DNA from: Oreocharis arfaki
Taxonomy: Eukaryota > Chordata > Aves > Passeriformes > Paramythiidae
Assembly: GCA_013398015.1 (NCBI GenBank)
Contig: VZRR01010232.1
Location: forward strand, 1,083,065-1,147,064
Length of the DNA stretch: 64,000 bases
Direction of reading: 5' to 3'
Of the stretch, positions 13,936-26,930 are shown one piece after another (position 1 is the first letter of the stretch; the number at the start of each line of letters is the position of its first letter). A model generated the notes under the pieces. It saw only the letters and a list, made by a program, of their open reading frames with translations. It did no database searches and was not told where the DNA came from. Made by a program: the position numbers and the translations under genes.

Positions 13936-16900
13936 GGACTTTGCACAAAATTATAATAAGCGTATATATGTCTATTCATTTATTAAGTATCATTAGTATC
14001 TTTTGTACTTTTGCAGAACCCACTTGAAAGCATAATAAAGTAATATAAAAAAAGAAATAAAATTAATGGAGCTGAATGCTGATATGTTATTACAGTTTGT
14101 TGTTAATTGCAACATGGATACAGTTAAACAACAGATGCTGCAAGTACATTTTAGCTACTGGTAATTTTTGAGTTGTTCTGTTTTTCTTACAAAACAGATT
14201 TTTCATTTACACAGCTGCTGGGTGATTTTCAGCATGGAAAATGTAAACCTTCTCCATCACCTTACAAAGAAACAGTGCTTTGCTGTTAATCCAAAGAAGA
14301 AAAAAGTACATTTTTACCCACACTCTGGTTATGCCCAAAAGTGAGAAGAGCGATGGTGTTCAACAGACACAGCATCTGCAGCCACCTCTGCCCACACACT
14401 GAACGGGACACCCACACAAGCAGTTTAGGCTGGACTATCAAATTCTACACATTTAAGTCCAGAGAACATGAATCCCAATAAAAGCCAGCAGCAGGATCCA
14501 CACTGCATCTCCACTTTGCTCCCAAAACTCAGAGCTGTGCCTATGATGGCAGGACCCAAATGTCTCCAGACATCTCAAGGACAGAGGCTGCAGGTGTTTC
14601 TGGAAGAGCACTGGGAATAATGAAGGGCCTTTCAGAGGCAAGTAGAGACCAGTGGAGTACTGGGAATGGGTAACACCATCACAGGATAAAAAATAAAAGA
14701 AGCAACTTTGGAGGGCTTTAAAATGTGTCCCCCAGCCCTGTTAGTACTATCCTGGCATGCAAGTATTATACACAATGAAAAAGGTCAGCACACAACCACC
14801 TAGGCAGGCCCAGAACAACAGTGATGAGAGACAGAAAGTGCAGGCACTGAGGCCATAAATTTAGGGGATGAGTAAGAGAAGCCTCCTAAGCACAATATTT
14901 ACTGCCTGCTCAGGATTCCTTTTTATTTTCCTGTGTTTGCTTGTCCTTGGGCACTCCCTGTTTGGTATTCTCTGAGCAGTGCAGGGCTCCCTTTCAGTAC
15001 CCACAAGCTTTGGCCCTTCCAGGCTCCCAGGGTGAGGTGCTTTACCCTGCCCATCATCAGACACCGAACACAGGAGCTGCCTCCTCTCCCTAATGCCTAA
15101 GATAAGGCTGCAGGGACAGGCTATAAAGCCCTCCACACGCACACAATTGATGAATATTCATTAAAAGTCAACACACAGCATTCGTATCCCTCCAGCCACG
15201 CAGGGAGGATGAAGAGCTTCCTCCAGGTAGCAACATCTCCCTCAACTCACGATGGGCCACTTTGTACCGTGTTAGATAAAACCCACAGCCACTCACATCC
15301 TTTGCATTTCAAGCCAGTTTTTCTCCTTCATAAACAGCATTCAGAAAGGAGACTGAGGCACGCAGGGTGACCCTGCCAGCACTGCAGAACACATCACCTT
15401 TTTCACACACATACCCCAAGGTATTTTTCCGTGAGATAATAGTTTCCAGGCTCTTTTGGACTTGGAGAAAAAGGGCTTCAGTGAAATAAAAACATCTCTT
15501 ATCTTAAAAAAACTGTCAGTTTAGGAAACAACTGAGCAGCACATCCTGGGTACATACATTGTTTTATATGAAGGCACTCCTTAAAACAGAATCCCAGAAG
15601 TCCAATTAGTTTGTGAGCATCTGCCTCCTGCTGACCTCTCCTAGCACCATGAGCATACATCCCAAAGCTGTTTTCATGCTTTCCAGGATTGCATCTGGAC
15701 TAGGAACACCATATAATTATCTTTAACACTGCAGCCATGAGCATTCCAGGCCTTTTTGGACTTCTGTACATTCATCATATTCAGCATGGAGAGCCCTCCA
15801 GATTAATGCAGAGATACTGGAATGGCGATGGGGAGATAAACAGCAGGAATTGAACAAACTGGAGATTAGGAGGCTCTAGGCACATTCCTGCTTCATCCTT
15901 ACACACAGCCCACATCATCTCAACATGCATTTGTACTTAATCATCTGTTGTACACAGCACAGATAAAGTCCCAGGGACAGATCCTCAGCCTCAGTTTTAC
16001 TGAACTGTGCCGGTTTACAACAGCTGAGAACTGAGCCCTGGAGCTTTGGAGAGACTCCCTCGGGTTTATTTCACCTCCTGGAGGAAGACCACACTCCCTG
16101 CTCATCCTCCCTCTCTGCTTCACTCCTGAATTCATGCCTCTGACCATTCACACTGGATGGGAACCAGCCACTGGGGCTGAGCCTGGGGGTCCCAAGAGAC
16201 AAACACACATTCACCCTCTGAGCTTTGTCATCAGAACACAAAAACAGATTACAATTAAAATCTAAACATTTGTCAATTTTCAGAGGTGATCAGACATCCC
16301 AATTTGACTCACTGAAGCCCTGTTTTTACAATCCCAGCTGCTAAGCAGCTTCACCAGGGTGTTTATTTGTCACGTCTCCTCACCCCACCATTCTTGAATT
16401 GTTAAATGTTATAGAGTAGTAATTCAGCATTGTTCCATTGCTTATGAAAGATGTGCAGAAAAAACCCATCACAAATAATCTAGGCCAGTTCATTTGAAGT
16501 GTAAATGACTTCTGCATGCAATACAAAACGCAACAAGTGCCTTTCAAGCTGTCTCATTTATGATAACATAGAAGTTGCTGATGGAATGAGAATTCCCAGG
16601 TAGCTATCAGGGAATTTTGCATATCATTTGTACTTCATACTGCATTAGCAACTCTCACATCATGTCAGCAGCTTGAAAAAAATAAAACAATGAATTACAT
16701 CCCTCCCAGTTTTTATTCTGCTTTGACTGAGTAATCTCATCACTTATCTCAAATGATTTTGCATTCAATGCAAAATGCTTTGTTCTATTCTAAAGAAAAA
16801 AGAAACCTAAGACTTCCCCTGAATTATTCCAGTTTACTCAGACGAGCAATCAGCCATCAGCAGAAGAAATATCTGGTTATCACATCTCCAAGGTACACAG

Positions 16901-18540
16901 GCTGCACAAGACTATCAGGTATCTCACTATCTGCAAAATTATAGAACTGAAGCTACGGCTGTGTTTCATCCTTGACCTGTACAAACTAAACGAGAAGGAA
17001 TAACCAGCATCCCAAAGGTAAGACAGACATGATTACACAGATGGATTTCAGGAGCAGAAAGTGACACCGGTGAGAAAAATACATTTTTACACTTTTGTTT
17101 GAATTCTTGGCAAAAGCCAAGGGAAAAAACCACCAAACATTCCTCAGTTTTTTGGTTATAGTTCATTGCTCTGGCTAGAGGTGCATGAACACTTTATCAG
17201 CTTGACGCCACAGCTGGCAGCTTTTATGGGTCAGGAAGAGCAGGCAGCGAGAAAGTAAACACTCCCCTGCAAAAAACTGCATTTTTACCTTTCTGTTATC
17301 TGCAACCCTGGGCTCTGGTTTTGCTGTCCCATGAAAACCCCTTTGCCCTTTTAGAGCACTCACCCTGCAGCACAGCAGCTGCTCCAAACACTTCCCTGGC
17401 TGCCAGCAGGAGCCCAGGCAGCCTCTCCCTCATGTGCTGGGGAAGTTGAAGCTGCACCATCACTTAGTGCACCATCACCACTTTCAGTGTTTGCCTCCAA
17501 CAGCAAAAAACCAAGGGTGTGCTGGGCAAGGGAACCTGCATCTCTGGTACTGCACCACACCACTTCTCTCCTGTCATCCCACAAGTTCATTCCCCACCCT
17601 GCCCACTGCAACTTCCCCCAGCAGAGTCTGGAAAGGTTTCTGTCAGCACATGGCACCAACCCTCCGAGTGCCAGCACCGGCTGGAGTCACACAGAGGCTT
17701 TGTGGCTGCTGGGGCTGGCACCAGGCACACCACACTGCCAGCACATCTGAATCCTGAGCCGACGCTGCAGCTCTGGAGAGCCCTAAAAGCAGAGCTGCAT
17801 GCAAGGGACAGTGCTCTGCAATTTGGGCAATCTGCAATTTTGCATCATTAGGCTTATGTCCCCTCATTAGGCTGTGCAGTCTATGCCCCTCATCCCTCCT
17901 CTCTTAATTCTTTTAGTACCAGCAGCACTTGGTTGAATTTCTGAAAAAGTCCTTGCTAGGCATTCGGTTTCCCTTAAAATAAAATTTGCAGAAAACAAAA
18001 ACATAACGTTTAAATGCCCTCCAGTGATCCATCTTCTAAATTACAGTACACATTAATTTTTCACAGAACTTTGTGAAGCAGTTTTATTTTCTCATATCAC
18101 ATTTCAAGACACAAGAGAAAAGAATTTTCTAAAAGCAGCGATATAAGGTTTATCAGCAAAAATATGCATTCAAAAGAACTCACTCCAAATACTGCCCTAC
18201 TCTCTTTTTTATTCTTAAAGATTGCCATGAAATTGGAATTTCTGAAGTACTAGGGAACTTGCATACTACCTTCAGTCAAGTGGGCAGAGCATCAGAAGCC
18301 TGACACAAATTGGCTAAAAGCAGGTGTTGAAAAATCACATATCAAATCAGGAGAGGAGCATGAAAGGGGAAAAGAAAACAAAAACACATGTGCAAAAAAC
18401 ATGTATATATAAAGACCTAAAACAAGTAAGAAAACTGATCTTAATTGCTAATGGAACAGGGGCAAAACAAGACCATTGAAGCGGATTTAATTGGCTTTCC
18501 ACAAGTGACACCTCAAAGCAAATAAGCAAATCTCGATGGC
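13936..18540. other. gene-free stretch; AT-rich block then GC-richer block
   Basis: 13940-14240 is AT-rich and CpG-poor with many TTAAT/ATTA cores, possibly a conserved non-coding element. 17340-17870 is GC-richer, and several frames on both strands stay open there only because stops are rarer; those frames share no recognisable family. A 21-base near-perfect palindrome sits at 16756-16776. No mobile element recognised. Confidence 0.55.
16756..16776. repeat. hairpin-forming palindrome, 10-bp arms
   Basis: ATTTTGCATT, one central C, then the exact reverse complement AATGCAAAAT. Each arm holds an octamer-like ATGCAAAA core of the kind bound by POU proteins. The pairing is seen directly; protein binding is inference. 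Confidence 0.7.
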
Positions 18541-18690
18541 TGAGGAATTTTAAGGACAGGTTAGACTGCCATCTGTCAAGGATAAAGCAGGACCTGGAAG
18601 GACAGGTCCTGCCTTCAGGCAAGGGATGGACAAACTGACCTCTCCCTACCCTTCCTAACCTCATTTTCACTGTGAAATCTGTGAAATTGG
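18541..18690 (+). mobile_element. CR1 LINE fragment, 3' end, old copy
   Basis: The order of motifs matches the 3' region of CR1 LINEs: a GGTTAGAC segment, then a block like catctgtcaaggat, then ggtcctgcct, then a degraded gacctctc...ccttcc tail. The terminal ATTCTATGATT units are almost gone, which points to an old insertion. CR1 copies by target-primed reverse transcription, and most avian copies are 5'-truncated like this one; no part of the reverse transcriptase frame is present. Subfamily not assigned. Confidence 0.75.
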
Positions 18691-21600
18691 AGGAACACAC
18701 ATATGTAACTCTTTACCAGATCTCTAGACTAGTGACAGGCTGGAACAGAGGAAACTGATAAAACTTGTTCCAAACCACATGATACAGCAGGTTTTGCTTC
18801 CAAATTTCAAGTACCTTTTGTAGATTAATATAGACCTGGATAGGAAGTAGGGGAAGCAAGGTTAATTTTCAAGCCCAGGATCTCTGCAAGCATCCTTTTT
18901 CTGTTGGAGTTACCCCATTCCAAGCCAAATGCAGCAATTCACACACATTAAGCTCCAGGGTAAACTGCAAAGCACATCCAAGAAAAGGCAACTGGGCACG
19001 AGTGGGCTGGGGAGAAAGCAGCACAGAGAGCAGCAATTAGCAATCTAAACCTAGACAAAATGATTTAAAATTCTGGCCTAAACCAATAATTGCTTTCAGC
19101 ACTGAGAGTTATTTTTAAAAATTTCCTGAAGGATCTTTAAAAACCTTATTCCATGAAAACCTGGGAAGTTTTAGGTTGAGCAACCATGTACTTAATTCCA
19201 GCAAACTGAAAGTGAATGAAGTGAAATATCTGACTACAGCCACTGCCACCATTTGATGTATCAGAGCTGTGTCAAAGTTACATATGAATGACCACATTGC
19301 CCTGACTAATCTAAAAACCTACAGGGGTTTGTTTCACACATTGAAAAATATAAAAACAAACTTAAGAAAAATATGCCATGAGGGAACAGTTTTCCTTTTC
19401 CATTCACTGCACATGCATTTTTACAAAGATGACACATGGTAAATGGATAAAAACAATTTTCCATCATTAAGGAAGCCTTAAACAACCCCTGACTGCTAAT
19501 ACCATCATCTCTTAGGCTCCTACTAAATTGCAGTTATTTGTTCAAAACAAAACGATGAGGCCTGTGACATAATAGAGCAATTTAAGCAATGAAGAATACA
19601 ACACCTGTAATTCAATTTCATGGCAACTACTTTCACAACATGCTTCTATAACACAGTTAGGATATAGGAAACTTCTCTCGGTGTAGCAATTCTTTTTTAA
19701 GTAAGCCAGGCTCTCAAGAGAGAAGTGGGCTTTAAGCAGACAAATACTATAAACAATAAGCAATTTGTATCTCCATGCCAGTCCTTTCAGGTCTATCTCC
19801 AGTTAGTTGCCACTCTTCTATTTCAGTTTCTATTTCATATTGAGAGGCTGTTGTCAGGAAAAGTAACAATAAAAGTCACCCAAGATCTCTAACCTTGAGA
19901 AAGTTTTCAGGCAGAGGAACATACAAGAGCTTCCCTTCCCATTCATCTTTGCTGTAACAGTCACCATATACCAAAAAGAGCTGTAAATCCCAGGCGTGTG
20001 ACCTTCCCAAGGAGTCAAGGAGGAAGCAGGGGGAAGATGGGGATATCAATAATGACTAGTCAATGCAGGAAGTACAGCAAGCACGTCGTCCCAAAAGGAG
20101 AAATCCAGTATTAGCTCAAAACCCCACAGCTGAACTGCATCCAGCAGCAAATTCTTCTCATCCTTCACAGCAAATGATGAGGCCACTTGCTACCCTGGTG
20201 GAAAGTTCTTTAGAGTACAAATTCATGCAGATATCAAAATCAAGGTTTGTAAGGAGTAACACTGATGTTCTCCTTTGTTCAGTACTGAAGCATGCCCCCA
20301 TGTTCACTTTATAGCCTGAAATTACAAAGAAATCATATACCCACTTAGATTTCCTTCTGAGTTTGATGGCTGGAACAAATACCAGAGCAATAGTTTCAGG
20401 AAGTCTTTTCAATGCCATAGAAAAGCCCTGAAGATGAAAACCTTTCCATCTTCTCTCCCCAGCTTTCTGTTCCTTATAAGCCTCCTTCCCCTGCACAGGG
20501 ACAAAGATTTGGGCAGAGATCTGGATGGAGGAGCTGTGCCAGGTTGAAATGCCTGCAGCAATGAAAGCTGTCCATGCAGACCAGAATGGGATTCCCCACG
20601 AAGGAAAGGCAAGACACTTGTCACAGACTAGATCTGGTAGAAAAGATCAAGGGCACCCACCTCTAACCTTCATGAAGTGGATGTGCAACAGGGACATGTT
20701 GTGCCTCGGTGACTGTAGGAATGTTCCTCTACTCAGGAAGAAATAGTCCTACTGATGAAATGTGTATCTGGTCATAAATCATTCCTTGTCAATCAGCTCT
20801 GCTTGAGCCCCCGATAAGCAGGACAAGAAATCCACCTCAAGTCCCATCCTATGCTACCCCCTCTACCCTCGAAGAAGTAAACCAGTGTAATCAAAATGGT
20901 TCAGTAACTCCTGCTGCATTTCCTGTCCCTTCATACTTTTATGTCATTTTAAACAGAAATGCTACTGTTTTGAGCGTGAACCATCCAATTCGGAACTTCT
21001 TCTTCAACAGCTATTCCACCTACATTGATATTCCCAACACGAAAGGAAAACAGCTGAACCCATCTGAACTCTTGTATTACTATATTACTCTTAGGAACCC
21101 CATATAAGAATAGCTCTTCAGTTCTCCCTGCTTAATTTCTACATTGCAGGGCATCAAAACAGGTTGCTATGCTGAAACCACAAGATCCCAATCTCTCCAT
21201 CCACTTCAAGAAAACACTGAATGAGACAATGAAAGTTGTTGTACTGACCTCTATAATTAAGGAGCAAAAAATTAAGCACCTCTGTATTTAGATTAGCAAC
21301 CCACAAGGTGGTAGTAATTTCTGGAAGTGTACACATAGAAAATAAGAGTCAACTGAACTGATTTCATCCCCTCTAGCCCTTGATTTGGTTGCTTCTACAT
21401 GCTGCATCTGGTTGCATATCAAAAGTTCAGTAGGGCTGTTCTTTAAACTCAACAGGAGACCCGTAGCTCTTTTTATCTGAAGATTTTCAATCTGTACTCA
21501 TCAGTGACTTGTTCCCATACCCCCATAATTAGCTCTGCATGCTGTCTGCCATTAGAAAACTCCAAATGAACATGTGCACTGCTCCTCACAAAATGAGACT

Positions 21601-21889
21601 GACACGAGTGGCACCTTTCTGCACTGCGGATGTAAAATACTAAATAGGACTAAAACTGGGTGTTTTGGGGAGCAAAATGTGACTTCACAGAGGTAAGACT
21701 TAGCAAGTTCCAACAGTACACCCGGTGCTGTTAAATCATTTTGGTAATAAAATGTGCATGTTGTTAGGAGTGTCAGAGTGCAGTAAAGGAGTGTGATGTA
21801 TACTGGGAACTCACAGGGAAACTGGAGTCCCTTCTCTGTTCTACTTGAGATGGAGCTTGTCACACTCACATTTACCCACCTACAAGGGT
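18691..21889. other. gene-free stretch, nothing recognised
   Basis: Unique DNA. Short frames near 20063-20624 overlap on both strands and are not family-like. A GAG/GTAAGA splice-donor-like site at about 21689 has no matching acceptor upstream. No repeat recognised. Confidence 0.55.
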
Positions 21890-22006
21890 CACAGAATCAT
21901 AGAATGTCCTGGGTTGGAAGGGACCTTAAAGATATTTAGTTCTGACCCCCCTGCCATGCACAGGGACACCCCTCCCCCCAGACCAGGTTTCTCAAAGCTC
22001 CATCCA
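21890..22006 (-). mobile_element. CR1 LINE fragment, 3' end
   Basis: Read on the plus strand this begins AATCATAGAAT and continues GGGTTGGAAGGGACCTTAAA and CCCCCCTGCCATG, the reverse complement of the avian CR1 3' end, so the element lies on the minus strand with its 3' end at 21890. It breaks off after a CTCAAAGCTCCATCC block. This is one of the better preserved copies and the main evidence for an avian source. Only about 115 bases remain. Confidence 0.92.
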
Positions 22007-23039
22007 AAGTGATTATTGAGGCTCCTTCTGGAGTCGGTGGAGAAAAACCACCCTGTCTAGTACACATTTCATTATATCCTAAGATAGAAGTTGAAGATAA
22101 AGGGATTCAACTGCATGGAGGTGCCTTTATTTTCAACATTTACAGTGGGAATATTAAAAAAAAAACCTAGGCAGCTTTTATTGGTTAAAGCTAAGCTAAG
22201 TTTGGTTTTACTGCAAACACCTCAGTGACCACAAGCTGGCCACAGACGCCCCTGCATCCCAAATCTGCAGACAGAAGGCAGGGATGCCACATCTTCCTTC
22301 ATGATTCACCATGACCATGGTCACCTTGGATGGAAATATGGAAAAAGGACAGCCTTCAACAGTGTATGGCATAATAAAGATTTAATTTCAAGTAGAGCTT
22401 CACATTACTGATGCGGTAACAACAACAACAAAATATTCTGTAACTCCTGATGTTTTTAGCAACCAATCCTCTCACATACGCACAGTGATTTAAAGAAAGT
22501 CACCATGCAGCCCCATCATTTCTGAGCACTGTGACAAAAGCATATCAAAAAAGCCAAAATAGAACAAGGCATTTCTGATCTTGGCTGTGAAAAAAAGAGC
22601 AAAGCCACAGCTTCAGCAACTGCTACAGCATTACACAAAATATTGCAGTTACTGAATATTTCACCATTTCGGGACTCTCAATCATTCAGCTGGCTGTGGT
22701 GTTAGTTGATTGTCAGGCCTGATGCTGATTAAAAATCTCTATCCCAGTCCAATCCCCCTCACCACACTCCTATGGCATATTTGTCTTTTATAGGGGACCT
22801 TGATGTCAACAGTTAACAGAGTTTATCCTTCTGCCAGCAGCGTGAAGGACCTGACCTGACTGAGGCAGGAGAATGGAGTTACCTTCTGTTCCCCACCAGC
22901 TTCTTCAGCTGACAGAGGGTTTTTGCTGGGAGCAAAAATTCTCAGGCACCCCAAATTCTTAATGTTTTATAAGCACTTCTCTGGGTTTGGTCCTTCTGTT
23001 GTCACATTTCTTCTCTTTTCCCAGAGAAGCTGTAAGCTA
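22007..23039. other. gene-free stretch between CR1 copies
   Basis: Unique DNA with an (AAC)4-like microsatellite at 22418-22431 and a short A run near 22156. No CR1 sequence was recognised joining the two flanking fragments, which are in opposite orientation and are separate insertions. Confidence 0.6.
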
Positions 23040-23185
23040 CCTCATCCCTGGAAGTGTTAAAGGCAAGGATGGAGCTCTGAGCCCCCTGCTTTAGTGGAAG
23101 GCGTCCCTGCCCACAGCAGGGGGTAGGAACTGGATGACCTTTAGGGCCCCTTCCAACCCAAACCATTCCATGATTTTATGATTTT
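23040..23185 (+). mobile_element. CR1 LINE fragment, 3' end
   Basis: Begins with the CATCCCTGGAAGTGTT block, continues through the gtccctgcccacagcag and GGAACTGGATGACCTTTA blocks and ccttccaacccaaaccatt, and ends in degenerate ATTCCATGATTTTATGATTTT units typical of the CR1 tail. Plus-strand orientation, 5'-truncated, about 145 bases. The tail units carry a few substitutions. The form is that commonly seen in songbird genomes. Confidence 0.93.
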
Positions 23186-26100
23186 CTTCAGGGAGAAGTA
23201 TGAGACAAAACTCCCTCCAAAGCCCAGCAAAGCTCTGCCAGCACTGCCAGAAGGAGGTGGGCAGAGAGCAGGACCTCTCACAATTAATTCAGTAGAAGCT
23301 GAAAAATATTTACAACTGCTGCCTTTGCTGAAGAAAACACAGGCTTTTTCAGAAAGCACAGAATTTTTCTCCACTGAAAACATGAAGGGATGGCTCAGGG
23401 TCCTACTACACAAGCATGGATTTCAAATGCTGAGCTTATACAGTTACTTTTTGTTCTACTTTTGTTCTACTACTTAAAGCATCCCTAATTTATAAAGTAC
23501 CAAAGAGATTACTTGTCACACCAACTCTCATCTTAATGCTGCACCTGTCCTTGACTAATATTAAAAGGGGGGCTGGGGAGGAGGCATCTATGTATTTTGG
23601 GCTTGAAGGTAAGATAAAGGTGGAAGACTGGTAATAGGAAGGCAGAGATTGCTGTAGCACACATTTCACAGCATCTACCTCAGCTGGCCTTTATAAAGCC
23701 AACACTTCTCTAGCTACAACACATAAAATAGACAAAACAGAGTAGGAAAGGTTGAGCACATGAATTTTACAGATGGAGAACCAAAGGTCAGGGAAGTTAA
23801 AACACGTGCCAGGGCTCTCCAGTAAGTACATGCTGCAGGTCTACACCAAGAGCAGCCACCCAGGACCTGAGCAGGATACAGCTCCCAGCGGTATTTTTCT
23901 TCAATGTAATTTCCCAATTCTCTTTTCTTACATATTACCAAAAAATATTGAAAATTAACTCTTAGAATTCCCATACTGAAAGAAATCTCCTGCAATGTCT
24001 ACGCTGAGTTTCAGTTCAGGCAGTTTTCCCTCCCCACTGCTGAGGTTCCTCATGCAAAGGACTTTATCTGTATTGATTGATTGATAACTTTTGCAAACAC
24101 TTTAGTATTATAAACCAACCATGGCTAGAGAAAATGTTCAGGCAGGGTCTGTATCACCTATTCAAATTCATTAGCTCTATCAGCCTTCTCAACCTCTCAT
24201 GTTTGATTAAGTCTCATCTCCCACAAACTGATTAAATCGAGTCAGTCTCTTTAAATTATTATTCCTCATTGGTCCAGTAGTGCTAAATGTTTCTAAATGT
24301 GACAGTAATCTGGTTTTAAACAGACCAGCTGCAGAGCCTGGTTTGTTTAAAAAGGATGATAAAATCATCCTCAGCAAGCTGGTCACTGCTTTGATAGATT
24401 CACCAGCAGCAGTGAGTGGATGTGAGTCCTGTCCAGCACAGATGGGCCGCGTAAGGCCGGAGGAGCCCGGAGCACACGCACCAGTATTTCAACAAATTTT
24501 GCTCTGCATACACAAAAGCCCAAAATAAAAGGCCTAAAGGCCAAATGTTAAAAGGAAAGCAGCACATCAGAAATACAGAAATTCACGTGAAGCTCCCCAG
24601 CCTGCCACTCAGGGGCTGCTGACCCAAACACACTGGATATGTGTCTCAGCTTCAGCTGCTCTACTTGCACGTGTACACTCCTAAAAATCTCTTTTTTAAA
24701 ATTATTAACTTTTTTCTTTAAATAGTAAGCAAGATCCTAGCTGCCCTTTTAACACCAAAAAAAAAAAATTCCCTGCATAATCACCGGCCTGGCAGGGGGA
24801 GGAAGTGAACACGCCACTGCCTGAAATGGAGTTCATGGATAAAAGACCATCGAGTCTGATGTTATCTAAGGACCTTGAACCGCAAACTCATTTTTAGAAA
24901 CGAGATCATTCTTAGGCAGGTGAGTTTGCATCCACTTGCACAAATGAAGAGCCCCTGCTACTCTCTTCCCTACATGCAGCATAGTTTCTCTTACGAAATG
25001 TTCTGATCATTTCAGCAAATTAATGAGAACCAGATGGCTTTTTTTTCTTTTGGAACCATTGCTCTCCAATTTGTACAGGGCCACTCACGGTTCTAAGTAG
25101 TACCACAACAACTATTAGAAACACAGAGAAGTATTTCTGTGCTGTGTCAAGCTGGGATGATAAATGTGAGAGAAATCTCTTGAAAAGTCTTCCACTGGCC
25201 AAATTAAGGATGACTTTGCAGCAAAGAAAACTCCTGATATAAAGTGTTCTTTTGCAAACACCATTTTTCTGGGTTGACCTCTTGTAACAGATATATAAAC
25301 AAGCATATGCGCAAAGAGAAGTTTTTCCTCCAGAGGTTTGTGCTCCTCAGCAACTGGGGAATCTTTGGGGGTAAAAAAAAAGAAATTATTAGCAGGTCAC
25401 AGGAGATTGCTCTTTGTGTTGCTCAGCTGAGCTTTCTGTCTTCCAAAGGTAAACAGCCTTTTCAGCCACAGCAGTAACACGATGCAGGCAATCACCAGTC
25501 ATGTTGAATTGCCATCAAACCACTGACGTTTAGTAAATTAAAGTCCCCAAGCCATCAGTTGTGCTCAGGGCCCATTTCAACCTGAGGATGTTCCATTACA
25601 TTTTTTTTTTCAAAGGAACTTCTTTTTTTCAACCTGGGAAATTGCAAGTGATTGCATTCAGCAAGCAAATAATAGAAAATTCATACACGCTGGAGAATAG
25701 GAATGAGAAGCCTAGAAAACATCAAGTGAGGACAAGGATCTGGTGATGATAGCAGGAGGAAAAAAACTTTGGTATAGATGTACAAGGGCAAACTGCTGCA
25801 CTTGGAACCACTGGAACCAAGGACAGCAGCAGACTGGCTTTGTGAAAACAGTTTAAAGTGCTGACTGTGTATCAGTCTAGGGGCTACAGCATCAACAGAA
25901 ACTTCTTGTTTTGCCTTGAAATACCCATTTACATTGTAAAAGCCTGACTGCCCATATAAGCCTCGTACACCTACAGGCTCCTCAGCCTGACATGCTCAAG
26001 ATCTGGAGTCCTCAAGGCTTAAGGATGCAGAAGTATCCCTGCCCATGGATCTGAAAACCACTTGAAAGGACTTGCTCACCCCTTTTTGGTGTGCCTGTCA

Positions 26101-26659
26101 TACATGGAGATTTTTCAGGTGTGCAGCAGCAATTGAACCTCAGCTAAGGGCTCACAGCCACACTCTCCACGGCTGCACATTGAAATTCTAATTGTTGTTA
26201 GCATTAATATAATTAAGTATATCAGTATACATAAATAATTCAGTAGTTCATTCAACTTCTAATTCAATTCCAGTGAGCATCTTTATAATACATTTTCTCA
26301 CAAAACTGAGTCTTTCTCTCCACATCCTCTTTGGCACACCAAACAGACATCAACAGAAGTGACAAATTCTCAGTGGGGTGGTAGATCCATGAACCACCAA
26401 CTTCACTGAGAGGTTACAAATTTTGATCAAACCAAGCAGGAGAAGTCAACTGCACCCTCAGCAGCATCTCCTGATGTCACAGGCCCTCATGGTGGTGTCT
26501 CACAACCGGGGAGTGTAAAGCCCTAGGCTTGGATTTCTTGGTTATAGATGTCCTTCTTTGTTTATTAGCTTGTAATTTGTTTATTCTCCTTTTTCCAAAC
26601 TGAAACTCAAAAGGGACTGTCAGGACAGACAATTCAATCTAAACAGGCTGTCTAAATAC
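23186..26659. other. gene-free stretch, unique DNA
   Basis: No gene or mobile element recognised. At 24793-24897 (plus) a stop-bounded frame reads EEVNTPLPEMEFMDKRPSS and continues to TAG, with a CAG/GTGAGT donor-like site just beyond the stop at 24917-24924; see findings. 26190-26280 is AT-rich with two short inverted repeats (TTAAT-ATA-ATTAA and GTATA-TCAG-TATAC). A GT-rich duplication (tttgttctac twice) occurs near 23448-23472. Confidence 0.55.
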
Positions 26660-26930
26660 ACTCATCCCGGGGCAGGCCCAGTGGTTATTTGAGGCTGGCA
26701 GCTGGCACCTGCGGCCTTCAGTGCGGCACTTTCGGACACTGATGGAAGAGGACAGCTGGCTGGGCTGGCACGAGGTGCCAGGTTTGACTGATGGAGTGAT
26801 CCGAGTGTCACAGGCTCGTGGGCTGTCATTAACAGGCTGCGCTTCCTCCGAGCAGGAGGCTCGCGCCGTGCGGCAAAGCGCCGGAGCTCGGGGCGCGCCA
26901 AGAGCAGGGTCTGTCTGCGTGCTATCCTAC
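26660..26930. promoter_or_regulatory. compact CpG-rich patch, possible promoter or enhancer
   Basis: This patch is unusual for the window: CpG is common, with clusters such as ctcgcgccgtgcgg and gcgccggagctcggggcgcgcc near 26860-26900. The surrounding tens of kilobases have very few CpG. In vertebrates a local CpG excess suggests DNA kept unmethylated in the germ line, as at promoters and some enhancers. Short open frames cross it on both strands (26662-26943 minus, 26721-26999 plus), with no recognisable family. No TATA box or clear start site was found, so promoter function and direction are unproven. Confidence 0.4.

Noticed and set aside
17360..17870. Five overlapping open frames on both strands
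   Set aside because: GC-richer DNA with few stops; simultaneous openness in several frames argues against coding.
23621..23636. Similarity to the miR-7 mature start (TGGAAGACT)
   Set aside because: The match ends after nine bases followed by a mismatch, and no hairpin partner is present nearby.
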